IMG/VR virus record: IMGVR_UViG_3300047455_000148
Location: 1 to 30,563 of that record
DNA length: 30,563 nucleotides
Strand: one strand, 5' to 3'
Origin: a virus
Position 1 is the first letter of the stretch. Each line of letters starts with the position of its first letter. Under the pieces are notes generated by a model. It saw nothing but the letters and a program-made list of their open reading frames with translations, searched no databases and was not told where the DNA came from. This document shows, piece by piece, positions 16,154 to 22,203 of this stretch. The translations under genes and the position numbers were made by a program.

Positions 16154-16645
16154 ATGAAGAACATCATTTTCATCCTAGCCATCGCATTGGCAACCGTGAG
16201 CAACGCTCAATCCCTTAATAGTATCCTCGACGGTGTGTACGCACCAACAGAGAAGAACGCACTTAGCACACCCCTACTACTAAGTATGAAACCACAGAAC
16301 GGAATACCGCACGAGGTTCTCGTAATCCGGGTCGTGGGCATGAATCCAGACTCAATCTTTGGAGACGTACTAGACCCGAACTTGGGTACCTCGCTGGAAA
16401 CGTACACCGTATTCCACGGAGCAGACGTATTAGCCTTACCTCTTTTTGAGAAAGGTATCTACACCATCCTTTGCTTAGACGAGGATGGAAACAACGTAGG
16501 AGAGGGAGTACATATCGTCGTGAACGAAAACTTCATTCAGGGAGTCATAGATACAGGATACGCAGAAAAAAGAAGCAGCCTAATCGTATCGACTAGACCG
16601 CTTCGTATTGGTCGGGATAGAACCGAGTTCGTTTCCTTCAACTGA
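16154..16645 (+). CDS. Secreted or periplasmic protein of unknown function
   Basis: A 163-aa protein with a clear Sec signal peptide: a basic start (MKN), a hydrophobic core (IIFILAIALATV) and a likely cut after SNA before QSLN. The mature part is strand-rich, with HEVLVIRVVGMNPDSIFGDV (~55-74), YTVFHGADVLALPLFEKGIY and a tail SLIVSTRPLRIGRDRTEFV. No enzyme motif is visible. It is on the plus strand inside the minus-strand virion block, has its own early-type promoter element, and its stop directly abuts the stop of the converging gene. Exported phage proteins expressed early can modify the cell surface or block superinfection; that role is inferred only. Confidence 0.75.
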   Translation: MKNIIFILAIALATVSNAQSLNSILDGVYAPTEKNALSTPLLLSMKPQNGIPHEVLVIRVVGMNPDSIFGDVLDPNLGTSLETYTVFHGADVLALPLFEKGIYTILCLDEDGNNVGEGVHIVVNENFIQGVIDTGYAEKRSSLIVSTRPLRIGRDRTEFVSFN

Positions 16646-17230
16646 TTACATTCCACCTCGAAGACCGGGAACGAGCTTAGGGAGGTCTCTTTCCCTATCG
16701 TACTTAACGGGGGCGATGTTGAGTTTAGCTCTGAGGCCGTCCATGTCTTCGGCACCAAACTCTTCGAACAACGATTTGGTGTAAGAGCCTTGTTTCATCT
16801 CAGGGAAAGTGACACCTTTGTCACCGGCCTCCACAGCGATACCAGCCATACGATATGCCTGCATCATGTTCTCCGCGTCAGGGAAGATTTCCATGAGGTC
16901 TCCCGGATTGATTTGCTTTACTCCATCTTCTGTTCTCATGAAGACTGCTGCAATCTGTTTACCCGATGGGTCGTCACCGCGATTGTCAAACCCAGAAGCT
17001 ACGAAAAACTTTCTAGGTGGGTCTCCCACTTCTCCGCCTTCGTCGTACTGCTTGACGAGACCACCGCTCATCATCTCGTACATCTTACCGCCACCACCCA
17101 TCTCGACCTTGGTGCCGTGAGCAGCCCTATTCATCTTCATGCCGTACATGGCTTTCTTGAGGTCATTACCTCCCTTGCCGTCGGCTGCAAAAAACGGGAC
17201 GCTCTTGCCCCCAACTTTAACCATTTTCAT
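16646..17230 (-). CDS. Gly/Met-rich virion-block protein, 194 aa
   Basis: The first ~70 residues are glycine- and methionine-rich (KMVKVGGKSVPFFAADGKGG, then GGGGKMYEMMSGGLVKQYDEGG), a low-complexity style I know from small marine phage virion proteins. From ~75 on there is a compact region (PRKFFVASGFDNRGDDPSGK, then FPDAENMMQAYRMAGIAVEA) ending LPKLVPGLRGGM. No family is named with confidence. It starts at ATG 17230, or at the second ATG at 17224, directly after a TATATTTG box with a 4-nt gap. It ends against the secreted-protein gene with no spacer. Function unknown. Confidence 0.75.
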   Translation of the reverse strand: MKMVKVGGKSVPFFAADGKGGNDLKKAMYGMKMNRAAHGTKVEMGGGGKMYEMMSGGLVKQYDEGGEVGDPPRKFFVASGFDNRGDDPSGKQIAAVFMRTEDGVKQINPGDLMEIFPDAENMMQAYRMAGIAVEAGDKGVTFPEMKQGSYTKSLFEEFGAEDMDGLRAKLNIAPVKYDRERDLPKLVPGLRGGM

Positions 17231-17234
17231 ATCG

Positions 17235-17242
17235 CAAATATA
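17235..17242 (-). promoter_or_regulatory. Bacteroidota-type -7 box, TATATTTG, 4 nt from ATG
   Basis: TATATTTG-CGAT-ATG on the minus strand. Initiation about 7 nt after the box would fall within the first codons, so the mRNA would be leaderless or translation would start at the second ATG (17224). Confidence 0.55.
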
Positions 17243-17250
17243 ACTGTTGT

Positions 17251-17673
17251 TTATCTTCTCAAATCTGTATCGTGCTTCTTAGAGCCACGGATGTAACTGT
17301 TGACTCTACCCATAGCCCATGCAGCCATGGATGCTCCTCGACGAGAGCCAGACGAAAGCCAAGCACCTTGACCCCTTCTGTAAACTTTCTTTAAGGTTCC
17401 GAAAGAAATTCCGGAACTCTTGGCTTTCTTTTGTAGTGTTGTTATTGTAGAGCTACTCAAGGGTTTGGCTTTTACTTTAGCCCCCTTCTTAGCCTCTACC
17501 CTCTTCTTGAATAGGGATAGCTTAATGCGCTTGCCAGACTTGTAGTCCTCCGACATCTTCTTCTTGTTGTCGGCATCCTCCTCTACAGTGGCCTTGATTT
17601 CTTTACCCTGTCCGGGGTCGGTGTATCTAGTCGGGAGTCCGAGTCTATACGGTTGTTTCCTCTTACTTGCCAT
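17251..17673 (-). CDS. Basic protein with DUF5824-like C-terminal domain
   Basis: A 140-aa, strongly basic protein. The N-terminal ~90 residues are Lys-rich and poorly ordered. The C-terminal ~50 residues (GISFGTLKKVYRRGQGAWLS, then MAAWAMGRVNSYIRGSKKHD) match a conserved phage domain, with a Lys-Val-Tyr-x-Arg-Gly-x-x-Ala-Trp core and a Trp-Ala-Met-x-Arg-Val-x-Ser helix, that I recall as DUF5824 in marine phages. It overlaps the upstream gene by 11 nt. The high positive charge and late position suggest a virion-internal or DNA-associated protein; no activity is known to me. Confidence 0.75.
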   Translation of the reverse strand: MASKRKQPYRLGLPTRYTDPGQGKEIKATVEEDADNKKKMSEDYKSGKRIKLSLFKKRVEAKKGAKVKAKPLSSSTITTLQKKAKSSGISFGTLKKVYRRGQGAWLSSGSRRGASMAAWAMGRVNSYIRGSKKHDTDLRR

Positions 17674-17851
17674 GGTCAGCCACTTTAAACGATGCCTTCT
17701 CTACAGCTCCGGGATGCGGTTTGTACTCACCTTTCATAAGGTAGTATCTACCCTGCTCCTCCATCCAGTGATATCCAGAAGGGGGAGAGACTGAAACCTT
17801 CTTAGAAGAAACCTTCAGCTTTGCGCGTTCTGATTTCTTAGCCGTCTTCAT
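17663..17851 (-). CDS. Small basic protein, 62 aa
   Basis: A 62-aa Lys/Ser-rich protein. The conserved-looking centre, SGYHWMEEQGRYYLMKGEYK, is followed by PHPGAVEKASFKV. The GYHWM...G.YYLM...YKPHPGA arrangement recurs in short proteins next to DUF5824-type genes in other phages as I remember them, so the two genes may work together. It overlaps the upstream stop by ATGA and the downstream start by 11 nt, so the trio 18120-17251 is tightly coupled. Function unknown. Confidence 0.7.
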   Translation of the reverse strand: MKTAKKSERAKLKVSSKKVSVSPPSGYHWMEEQGRYYLMKGEYKPHPGAVEKASFKVADHGK

Positions 17852-18120
17852 GATTTCATCTTAGGTTTTGGCAAACCCTTAGACTGTCGCTCCTTCTCTT
17901 TGGAGATGATGTCCTTCAATGCCTCGTCTCTTCTTCCGGTAAGGAGCCAAGTCATGGCGTATCCTTTCATTACCTTATCAGGGATTGACACATCGGGAAA
18001 AGCATCACCCATGTGTTTAGCCATGTCCTTTAGATTAGACTCTTTTGTTATCGGCTTTTTAGTTGGGTCACCATTTATCTTGGCACCCTTTGCGGCTTTC
18101 TTTTTGCGCTTGTATAGCAT
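17848..18120 (-). CDS. Small basic protein, 90 aa
   Basis: The frame opens at 18189, but the ATG at 18120 (MLYKRKKKAAKG) is chosen because a TATATTTG box stands 4 nt before it, as at three other genes. The 90-aa product has a Lys-rich front, a helical middle (NLKDMAKHMGDAFPDVSIPD, then VMKGYAMTWLLTGRRDEA) and a Lys-rich tail. No family is recognised. It heads the three-gene coupled unit that ends at 17251. Probably a minor virion or assembly protein, from position only. Confidence 0.65.
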   Translation of the reverse strand: MLYKRKKKAAKGAKINGDPTKKPITKESNLKDMAKHMGDAFPDVSIPDKVMKGYAMTWLLTGRRDEALKDIISKEKERQSKGLPKPKMKS

Positions 18121-18124
18121 AACG

Positions 18125-18132
18125 CAAATATA
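18125..18132 (-). promoter_or_regulatory. Bacteroidota-type -7 box, TATATTTG, 4 nt from ATG
   Basis: TATATTTG-CGTT-ATG on the minus strand, nearly identical to the site at 17235-17242. It fixes the preferred start of the 90-aa gene at 18120. Confidence 0.55.
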
Positions 18133-18133
18133 G

Positions 18134-18400
18134 TCATTTGGTGAGACCCCATTTGTGATTGCTGTATCCAACATGAACCTTGAAGTCAATGGACTTTACG
18201 CTCAGTCTTAAGTTATCTTTCTGCTTCTTAATTCTAGCAGGACTCTTGAACGCGAGCTGTATTAGTCTATCTCGGTGTACGTCACTTCCCCAGATGAGAC
18301 TTTTATCGTTGCCAGAAAGAACCACATCATTTATGCGGTAATCTTTTTTGGTTTTGCCGTCGTGAAGAACAACGTCGCAGAGGTGTATAGGGTCTTTCAT
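18134..18400 (-). CDS. Hypothetical protein, 88 aa
   Basis: An 88-aa protein, strand-rich at the front (IHLCDVVLHDGKTKKDYRIN, then DVVLSGNDKSLIWGSDVH) and basic toward the end (FKSPARIKKQKDNLRLSVKS). No membrane segment, signal peptide or known motif is seen. It follows the coiled-coil membrane protein by 26 nt and ends close to the TATATTTG box of the next gene. An early-type element is recognisable upstream on the same strand (18401-18434). Function unknown. Confidence 0.65.
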   Translation of the reverse strand: MKDPIHLCDVVLHDGKTKKDYRINDVVLSGNDKSLIWGSDVHRDRLIQLAFKSPARIKKQKDNLRLSVKSIDFKVHVGYSNHKWGLTK

Positions 18401-18434
18401 AGACCTATAACGCTATTAGCTGTAGGTTATTGTA
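18401..18434 (-). promoter_or_regulatory. Early-type promoter half-match on the minus strand
   Basis: Reading the minus strand: ACAATA (18433-18428), a 14-nt gap, GCGTT, 5 nt, then TCTATG, whose ATG is the start codon at 18400. ACAATA and GCGTT match the plus-strand early elements at the same spacing, and CTAATAGCGTTA is also found in the element at 16096-16137. The TATAG box is poor, so activity is doubtful. The CAATAA is also the Gln-stop end of the upstream gene. Confidence 0.35.
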
Positions 18435-18633
18435 GTTGGTTTTTGGCCAACAAAACCTTTAGTTCTTGGACTTCTTTGAGCAGTTGCTTCACGTCATCCT
18501 TCATTTCCCCGTTATCATTCTCAAGTGCAATCACTCTCCCCTTCAGGTGCGCGTAATCTGAATTGTGTTTAATCCACGTTCCAATTATCGAACCCGCAAT
18601 GATAATCATCTCAAATTGCGTCAATGTGTCCAT
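18427..18633 (-). CDS. Small membrane-anchored coiled-coil protein, possible lysis protein
   Basis: A 68-aa protein with one short hydrophobic segment near the N-terminus (FEMIIIAGSIIGTWI, ~8-22) and then a coiled coil with heptad Leu/Val spacing (LKGRVIALENDNGEMKDDVK, then LLKEVQELKVLLAK). One N-terminal anchor plus a soluble coiled coil is the plan of many phage lysis accessories (inner-membrane spanins, XhlA-like proteins). The gene shares the strand and neighbourhood of the lytic transglycosylase, though 2.5 kb apart. The lysis role is inferred; a virion membrane-contact protein is an alternative. Confidence 0.65.
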   Translation of the reverse strand: MDTLTQFEMIIIAGSIIGTWIKHNSDYAHLKGRVIALENDNGEMKDDVKQLLKEVQELKVLLAKNQLQ

Positions 18634-18637
18634 GCTA

Positions 18638-18645
18638 CAAAAGTA
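18638..18645 (-). promoter_or_regulatory. Bacteroidota-type -7 box, TACTTTTG, 4 nt from ATG
   Basis: TACTTTTG-TAGC-ATG on the minus strand. It lies in the 34-nt gap between the protease stop (18668) and the membrane-protein start (18633), so the small-protein block can be transcribed without the protease. Confidence 0.5.
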
Positions 18646-18667
18646 GTAAAATGAATACTACATTAAC

Positions 18668-19789
18668 TCAAAACCTTCTTTCTGACTTCCTCCTTACTTG
18701 CTCTTCTCTATAGAAGGGGTCGAGCTCCGAACCGAAACAAATCTGCCCCCAGTTAGCTAGTACAATTTGAAGGTCGCTAACTGTAAAGAAGCCATCTCCG
18801 TTTAGGTCTCCCTCAATCCAATTAAAGTCACCCCAATGGCTGAGCATAAGCATTAAGTCGTTAGTACCTACAACTAAATCGCCGCTGATGTCACCTGCGC
18901 AATACGGGTCTCCCGTCGTCATGCCCGGCCTAGTAATCTCAATCATGCTATGCATCCGCTCAATCTGACCTTCAGTAAAGTGTTGCCGGCATGAATCTAC
19001 ATAGTAGTCCATGTGATTGTCCGGTGTGTAGCTGTACAGGGCAGGGGGGCATATTGGGTTCTCGCAACTCCAGTTCAGTTTAGTTGGCGGGGTATCGCAA
19101 ACAAAGTCTCCTGTCTCCTCGCAATCACCGAGGTTTTGTCCGCAGTTGTCTACGTTCCGAAAGACGTGATGCAAACTTAGGAAGTGACCGACCTCATGGA
19201 TAAGTGTTTTGTTCTCATCTCTATTATCCAATAGGTGGTCTCCTAGCCTTCCGAATACACTTGTCTTGACCCACACTCCGTCTAGTGTTGTTTGAGGTGT
19301 GTACGCTGTCCATGCAAAACCTAGTATGCCTTGACAAAGAGCTGGGAATACATGTACGTTCATTACCGTTTCTCTGTCCCATACGATATCCTCTAAGTAG
19401 TCATTCATAGAGTTAAAAGCAAACCCATTGTAAGGAATGCAATTAGTGTTGAGCAACGCATAGGAATCTTCGTACTCATCAAAGTCATGATACTCTATGG
19501 CCAATAAATCAAACTCATACATCGCCTCCTCGAACTCCTCATTCAGATGAGCAGCTGCATCGTTAACGATATAGAGCGGTAGATTGCTGTGAGAGATGCT
19601 GTCAGTGTAGTAAATGTGAACGACGTAGTTGACCGTCTTCCATTCTGGTTCATCTGGGAAGAACCCCATTGTTCTTACAGCTAAATCCTCTGGCTCACCG
19701 AATGTGACACACTGAGAGTTGGCCTTGCTTACAAGCAGGAGGGTTAGCATCCATAGGACAAAGATTGCATGGAACTTATAGCGTGACAT
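18668..19789 (-). CDS. Secreted M43-family metalloprotease with dockerin-like repeats
   Basis: I take the ATG at 19789 (MSRYKFHAIFVLWML), which gives a normal Sec signal peptide with a cut near SKANS-QC; ATG 19813 or GTG 19825 would add a polar tail. The 373-aa protein has the zinc site H178-EVGH-FLSLH-H188, the metzincin HExxHxxxxxH form with Ser in place of the usual Gly, then CDTPP (~211-215) and a Met-turn NHMDYY (M240) followed by DSCRQHFTEGQIERM. These are hallmarks of M43 (cytophagalysin/pappalysin) peptidases. Residues ~278-322 hold two dockerin/EF-hand-like calcium loops (GDISGDLVVGTNDLM and GDLNGDGFFTVSDLQ). It would be exported and calcium-stabilised. It may act on host or biofilm protein, as a virion protein or lysis product. 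Confidence 0.85.
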   Translation of the reverse strand: MSRYKFHAIFVLWMLTLLLVSKANSQCVTFGEPEDLAVRTMGFFPDEPEWKTVNYVVHIYYTDSISHSNLPLYIVNDAAAHLNEEFEEAMYEFDLLAIEYHDFDEYEDSYALLNTNCIPYNGFAFNSMNDYLEDIVWDRETVMNVHVFPALCQGILGFAWTAYTPQTTLDGVWVKTSVFGRLGDHLLDNRDENKTLIHEVGHFLSLHHVFRNVDNCGQNLGDCEETGDFVCDTPPTKLNWSCENPICPPALYSYTPDNHMDYYVDSCRQHFTEGQIERMHSMIEITRPGMTTGDPYCAGDISGDLVVGTNDLMLMLSHWGDFNWIEGDLNGDGFFTVSDLQIVLANWGQICFGSELDPFYREEQVRRKSERRF

Positions 19790-19852
19790 GTGGTTGGATT
19801 TAGGGTAAAGCATTCCCCCGCACACTATTAGTATTCAACAAGAACGATAGCC

Positions 19853-20011
19853 ATGTTTCCAGAAATGCTGGATGCTGTCGTAGCTATACGTGAGTGCTCT
19901 ACTAGCACTCTACGTGAAGCGTCCGTTGCTAAGCTTATGCGAAGGTACACGAAAAAATTTAGAAAGTCAAGTGCCTTTATGAGATTGAAAACGATTGCCC
20001 GACAAAAGTAG
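19853..20011 (+). CDS. Possible small basic protein, 52 aa
   Basis: A 53-codon frame from ATG 19853 to TAG 20011, the only reasonable small ORF in the divergent region. The product (MFPEMLDAVVAIRE, then SVAKLMRRYTKKFRKSSAFM) is basic and helical, compatible with a nucleic-acid-binding peptide. No promoter element of either class stands directly before it, and no family is recognised. A stem-loop follows 24 nt after its stop. Could be chance. Confidence 0.4.
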   Translation: MFPEMLDAVVAIRECSTSTLREASVAKLMRRYTKKFRKSSAFMRLKTIARQK

Positions 20012-20034
20012 TATTTAAAACCCTCATGCTGATA

Positions 20035-20056
20035 CGCTTTTCAGGTGAAAAAAGCG
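20035..20056 (+). terminator. Stem-loop after the small ORF
   Basis: CGCTTTT (20035-20041) pairs with AAAAGCG (20050-20056) around an 8-nt loop. The run of A/T in the stem could support termination in either direction, but there is no long U tract after it. Confidence 0.4.
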
Positions 20057-20443
20057 ATGAGTAATGTATGCCCGGGGGATTATACATACACACAGACGCT
20101 ACGCTGCGCAAACCGAAACGCAATCGCTGACCCCACCCCCTGCAAACGTGTCGGGTTGCCGCCAAACATTCTAGCTTTTTGCTTGCGTGCTCTGCTGGTC
20201 TGGTCGATGGCCTGCTCCATCCATGGTCTGAGACGTGAGCTACAGACAACCGATTGGTGGACGAGAACCAAAGACCCAAGGCACAATCACCACCCCTGCA
20301 TTCGGTTGCTCCTATACGCTACCCACAAATGGGGCATTAACATCTGTTGGCAATTAGCTCATACTAGAACAAGATTGATATCCGTTATACACTCAACAAC
20401 GCGATAGCTAAATAGATAACATAAACCACATAACACACTGATT
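20057..20443. other. Non-coding control region between divergent blocks
   Basis: About 390 bp without a convincing gene; the long plus-strand frame across it has poor composition (many Cys, Trp, Arg and His). The region holds a weak early-type element (20283-20317) and, at 20336, ATTAACATCTGTTGG followed 46 nt later by CCGTTATACAC, which keeps the position of the TTAAC and CGTT boxes of the better elements but lacks ACAATA and TATAG. The opposite strand points to the virion block. A replication origin or a small RNA is possible, but I see no iterons or AT-rich unwinding tract. Confidence 0.5.
20283..20317 (+). promoter_or_regulatory. Degenerate early-type promoter element
   Basis: ACAATC (20283-20288), 15 nt, GGTT (20304-20307), 5 nt, TATAC (20313-20317). 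Each box has one mismatch to the early element but the spacing is exact. It would give a ~125-nt leader for the gene at 20444. Confidence 0.35.
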
Positions 20444-20761
20444 ATGAACGAGATAACCAACAAAAACAACGGATTGCAAGCGACTATCGAAATGGTTGAG
20501 ATGCACTTGAAGAGTGCCAGAGTCCTTGCTGAGACTGCATTCGGGATGGCTAAGTTCAGCCTTGAATCCATCGAAAGTGAGTTGCGAACCGCTGAAGCCT
20601 TGTGCTTGTGCGACCAGACTAAGCGCAATATCCAAGAGCGTGAGGCAGTAGCCCTAGACGAGCTAGTAGCCGCAAGGAGCACGATGAACGATATCAGGAG
20701 AACGCACATCAATCTCAAGTCCAGTATCGGCATGGGAGATTTCTCAGCACTTGCACAATAA
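20444..20761 (+). CDS. Helical hypothetical protein, first gene of the early block
   Basis: A 105-aa, almost entirely helical protein (TIEMVEMHLKSARVLAETAF, then SLESIESELRTAEALCLC and NIQEREAVALDELVAARSTM), probably a coiled coil. The leader is AT-rich and has no Shine-Dalgarno. Its last codons, CAA TAA, are at the same time the ACAATA box of the next promoter element, so the coding end and the downstream promoter overlap. No family is recognised. As the first gene after the control region it is a candidate immediate-early host-takeover protein, by position only. Confidence 0.7.
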   Translation: MNEITNKNNGLQATIEMVEMHLKSARVLAETAFGMAKFSLESIESELRTAEALCLCDQTKRNIQEREAVALDELVAARSTMNDIRRTHINLKSSIGMGDFSALAQ

Positions 20762-20794
20762 GCAGAAACCGAGATACGTTAACACTATAGAAAC
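20755..20794 (+). promoter_or_regulatory. Early promoter element A
   Basis: ACAATA (20755-20760), 16 nt, CGTT (20777-20780), AACAC, TATAG (20786-20790), AAAC. Around TATAG it reads GTTAACACTATAGAA, strikingly like the initiation half of the SP6 RNA polymerase promoter. It is 41 nt before the ArdC-like start at 20832. Confidence 0.65.
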
Positions 20795-20795
20795 A

Positions 20796-20817
20796 GGGGA
20801 GGCAATCCAGTCTCCCC
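20796..20817 (+). promoter_or_regulatory. 5'-leader hairpin before the ArdC-like gene
   Basis: GGGGAG (20796-20801) pairs with CTCCCC (20812-20817) around a 10-nt loop, starting 5 nt after the likely transcription start. No other early leader has this hairpin; it might stabilise the mRNA or tune translation. Confidence 0.4.
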
Positions 20818-20831
20818 ACAAATTGAAAGCC

Positions 20832-21758
20832 ATGAGCAAAGCGAAGAAAGACGTCTACCAGCAGGTCACCGACCGCATCATCGAAGGTCTCCAGACCAAG
20901 GGTCTCCAGTGGTTCAAGCCTTGGAACGCAGGTGACGGCATGGGTGCTTTGATGCCCATCAATAACACCACGGGGAAAGCCTATCGTGGTCTCAACCAGC
21001 TGTTCCTCTGCATCGAGCAGACGGCCAATGGCTACGAGCACAACGAATGGTTGACCTACAAGCAGGCGGCTAAGGCTGGCGGCAATGTGGTTAAGGGTTC
21101 TACAGGAACTGAGATTGTGTTCTGGAACATCAGCTACAAGGGTGAGGACGGCAAGTTCTACCGCAAGATTCAGGACATCCCTGTAGGCATGGCGTTCGAC
21201 AAGCTTTTCAGCCCACGCCTCTGGAACGTGTTCAACATCGCCCAGTGCGAAGGCATCGAGCCACGCCGCAAGCCCATGACTCCGGTCGAGCCAGCGGAGC
21301 AGTTCAATCCAATCGGTGAGGCTGAGAAGGTGTACGCAGAGCTGTACCCCACCAAGCACAAGCCCACGTTGGGTCACGGCGGAGCCAGCGCGTTCTACGC
21401 TCCAATGCGCCACCACGTCCAGATGCCCAAGCCTGAGACCTTCGTCACCAACGATGACTACTACAAGACTCTGTTTCATGAGTTGGTGCACAGCACTGGT
21501 CACGAGGATATCTTGAATCGCCTGAACAAGGTGGCTGCCTTCGGGTCTGAGGACTACAGCAAAGAGGAGCTGGTGGCTGAGATTGGTGCGCAGTTCCTCG
21601 TGGGTCTCACAGGCATCAAGCCAAAGGATGACCACGTGAACAGCCAAGCCTACGTCAACAACTGGGTCAAGCAGTTGAAGGACAAGCCGAAGATGGCTCT
21701 GTCTGCCGCGAACAAGGCAATGAAGGCTGTGGACTTCATCATGGGGGGAGAGGCGTGA
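20832..21758 (+). CDS. ArdC-like antirestriction protein (DUF1738 domain and metallopeptidase)
   Basis: A 308-aa protein from the ATG at 20832 (MSKAKKDVYQQVTDRII); the frame opens earlier but that part overlaps the promoter. The N-terminal ArdC domain (DUF1738, ssDNA-binding) shows VYQQVTDRIIEGLQTKGLQW, FKPW, YRGLNQLFL, WLTYKQAAKAGGNVVKG and a KLFSPRLWNVFNIAQCEG strand. The C-terminal half is a zinc metallopeptidase-like domain with YYKTLFHELVHSTGHEDIL (HExxH) and EELVAEIGAQFLVGLTG, as in plasmid ArdC and phage polyvalent proteins. ArdC-type proteins shield incoming DNA from restriction enzymes, which fits an early gene. Its G+C is visibly higher (several stretches at 55-70%) than the rest of the window. 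Confidence 0.85.
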   Translation: MSKAKKDVYQQVTDRIIEGLQTKGLQWFKPWNAGDGMGALMPINNTTGKAYRGLNQLFLCIEQTANGYEHNEWLTYKQAAKAGGNVVKGSTGTEIVFWNISYKGEDGKFYRKIQDIPVGMAFDKLFSPRLWNVFNIAQCEGIEPRRKPMTPVEPAEQFNPIGEAEKVYAELYPTKHKPTLGHGGASAFYAPMRHHVQMPKPETFVTNDDYYKTLFHELVHSTGHEDILNRLNKVAAFGSEDYSKEELVAEIGAQFLVGLTGIKPKDDHVNSQAYVNNWVKQLKDKPKMALSAANKAMKAVDFIMGGEA

Positions 21759-21768
21759 GCCTCCCCTC

Positions 21769-21784
21769 CGCCCTTCGGGGCGTT
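21769..21784 (+). terminator. Terminator hairpin after the ArdC-like gene
   Basis: CGCCC-TTCG-GGGCG (21769-21782), a five-pair GC stem with an extra-stable UUCG loop, then TT. An imperfect GC hairpin (GGGGAGAGGC with GCCTCCCC) lies just before it across the stop codon. The T run is short, so this may be a weak terminator or an mRNA 3'-end stabiliser. Confidence 0.6.
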
Positions 21785-21846
21785 AACATTAATTCACAAG
21801 TAGCGCACAATAAAACGAATACATCCAGCGTTACTACTATAGAAAC
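21782..21846 (+). promoter_or_regulatory. Early promoter element B
   Basis: GTTAACATT (21782-21790), then ACAATA (21807-21812), 16 nt, CGTT (21829-21832), ACTAC, TATAG (21838-21842), AAAC. It starts in the foot of the terminator hairpin and ends 10 nt before the ATG at 21856, the shortest leader of the family. Confidence 0.65.
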
Positions 21847-21855
21847 GAGAGAAAC

Positions 21856-22191
21856 ATGAAAAAATACGACTCAACACCGATTGCCTACGCAAGCTACCCA
21901 GAGACTGGAGTAGTCCGAACCGACCGCAAGTTCCGCGCCACCATCCAGTTCTACACTGGTAGTGCATGGGGGAAGGGCACATGGGCATGCTCCAAGACGT
22001 TCAACAACGAGAGCCACGTGGACAACTTCATTGCATACATGGAGAGGACTAAGGGCTGGAACGTCGATGAGGTTTGGTATGGAAAGAACCTGACTCCGCT
22101 TGAGGACTCTTGGGCGTATCAAGGTGAGGCTGTAAAGACCAAGTTTCACAAGCCTAATGGATGGAAGGCTAGACGCGCCGCCGGACACTAA
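21856..22191 (+). CDS. Hypothetical early protein, 111 aa
   Basis: A 111-aa mixed alpha/beta protein, rich in aromatic residues (KFRATIQFYTGSAWGKGTWA, then CSKTFNNESHVDNFIAYMER and NVDEVWYG). The C-terminus is basic (FHKPNGWKARRAAGH). No known motif, membrane segment or signal peptide is seen. It has its own early promoter element and is followed by the next gene after 12 nt. Function unknown; small early phage proteins of this type often bind and inhibit host enzymes. Confidence 0.7.
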   Translation: MKKYDSTPIAYASYPETGVVRTDRKFRATIQFYTGSAWGKGTWACSKTFNNESHVDNFIAYMERTKGWNVDEVWYGKNLTPLEDSWAYQGEAVKTKFHKPNGWKARRAAGH

Positions 22192-22203
22192 ACAGAAAAT
22201 AGT

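Noticed and set aside
20045-20407. A 120-aa plus-strand frame in the control region
   Set aside because: Composition is rich in Cys, Trp, His and Arg without order, there is no promoter or leader of the known types close to it, and it overlaps degenerate promoter boxes.
20755-20794. Reading the early elements as ordinary sigma-70 promoters with TATAGA as -10
   Set aside because: There is no conserved box 17 bp upstream of TATAGA; the conserved ACAATA lies about 25 bp upstream, and CGTT stands between.
20715-21647. A 310-aa open frame antisense to the ArdC-like gene
   Set aside because: It mirrors the codon bias of the G+C-rich ArdC gene, whose domains are clear on the plus strand.
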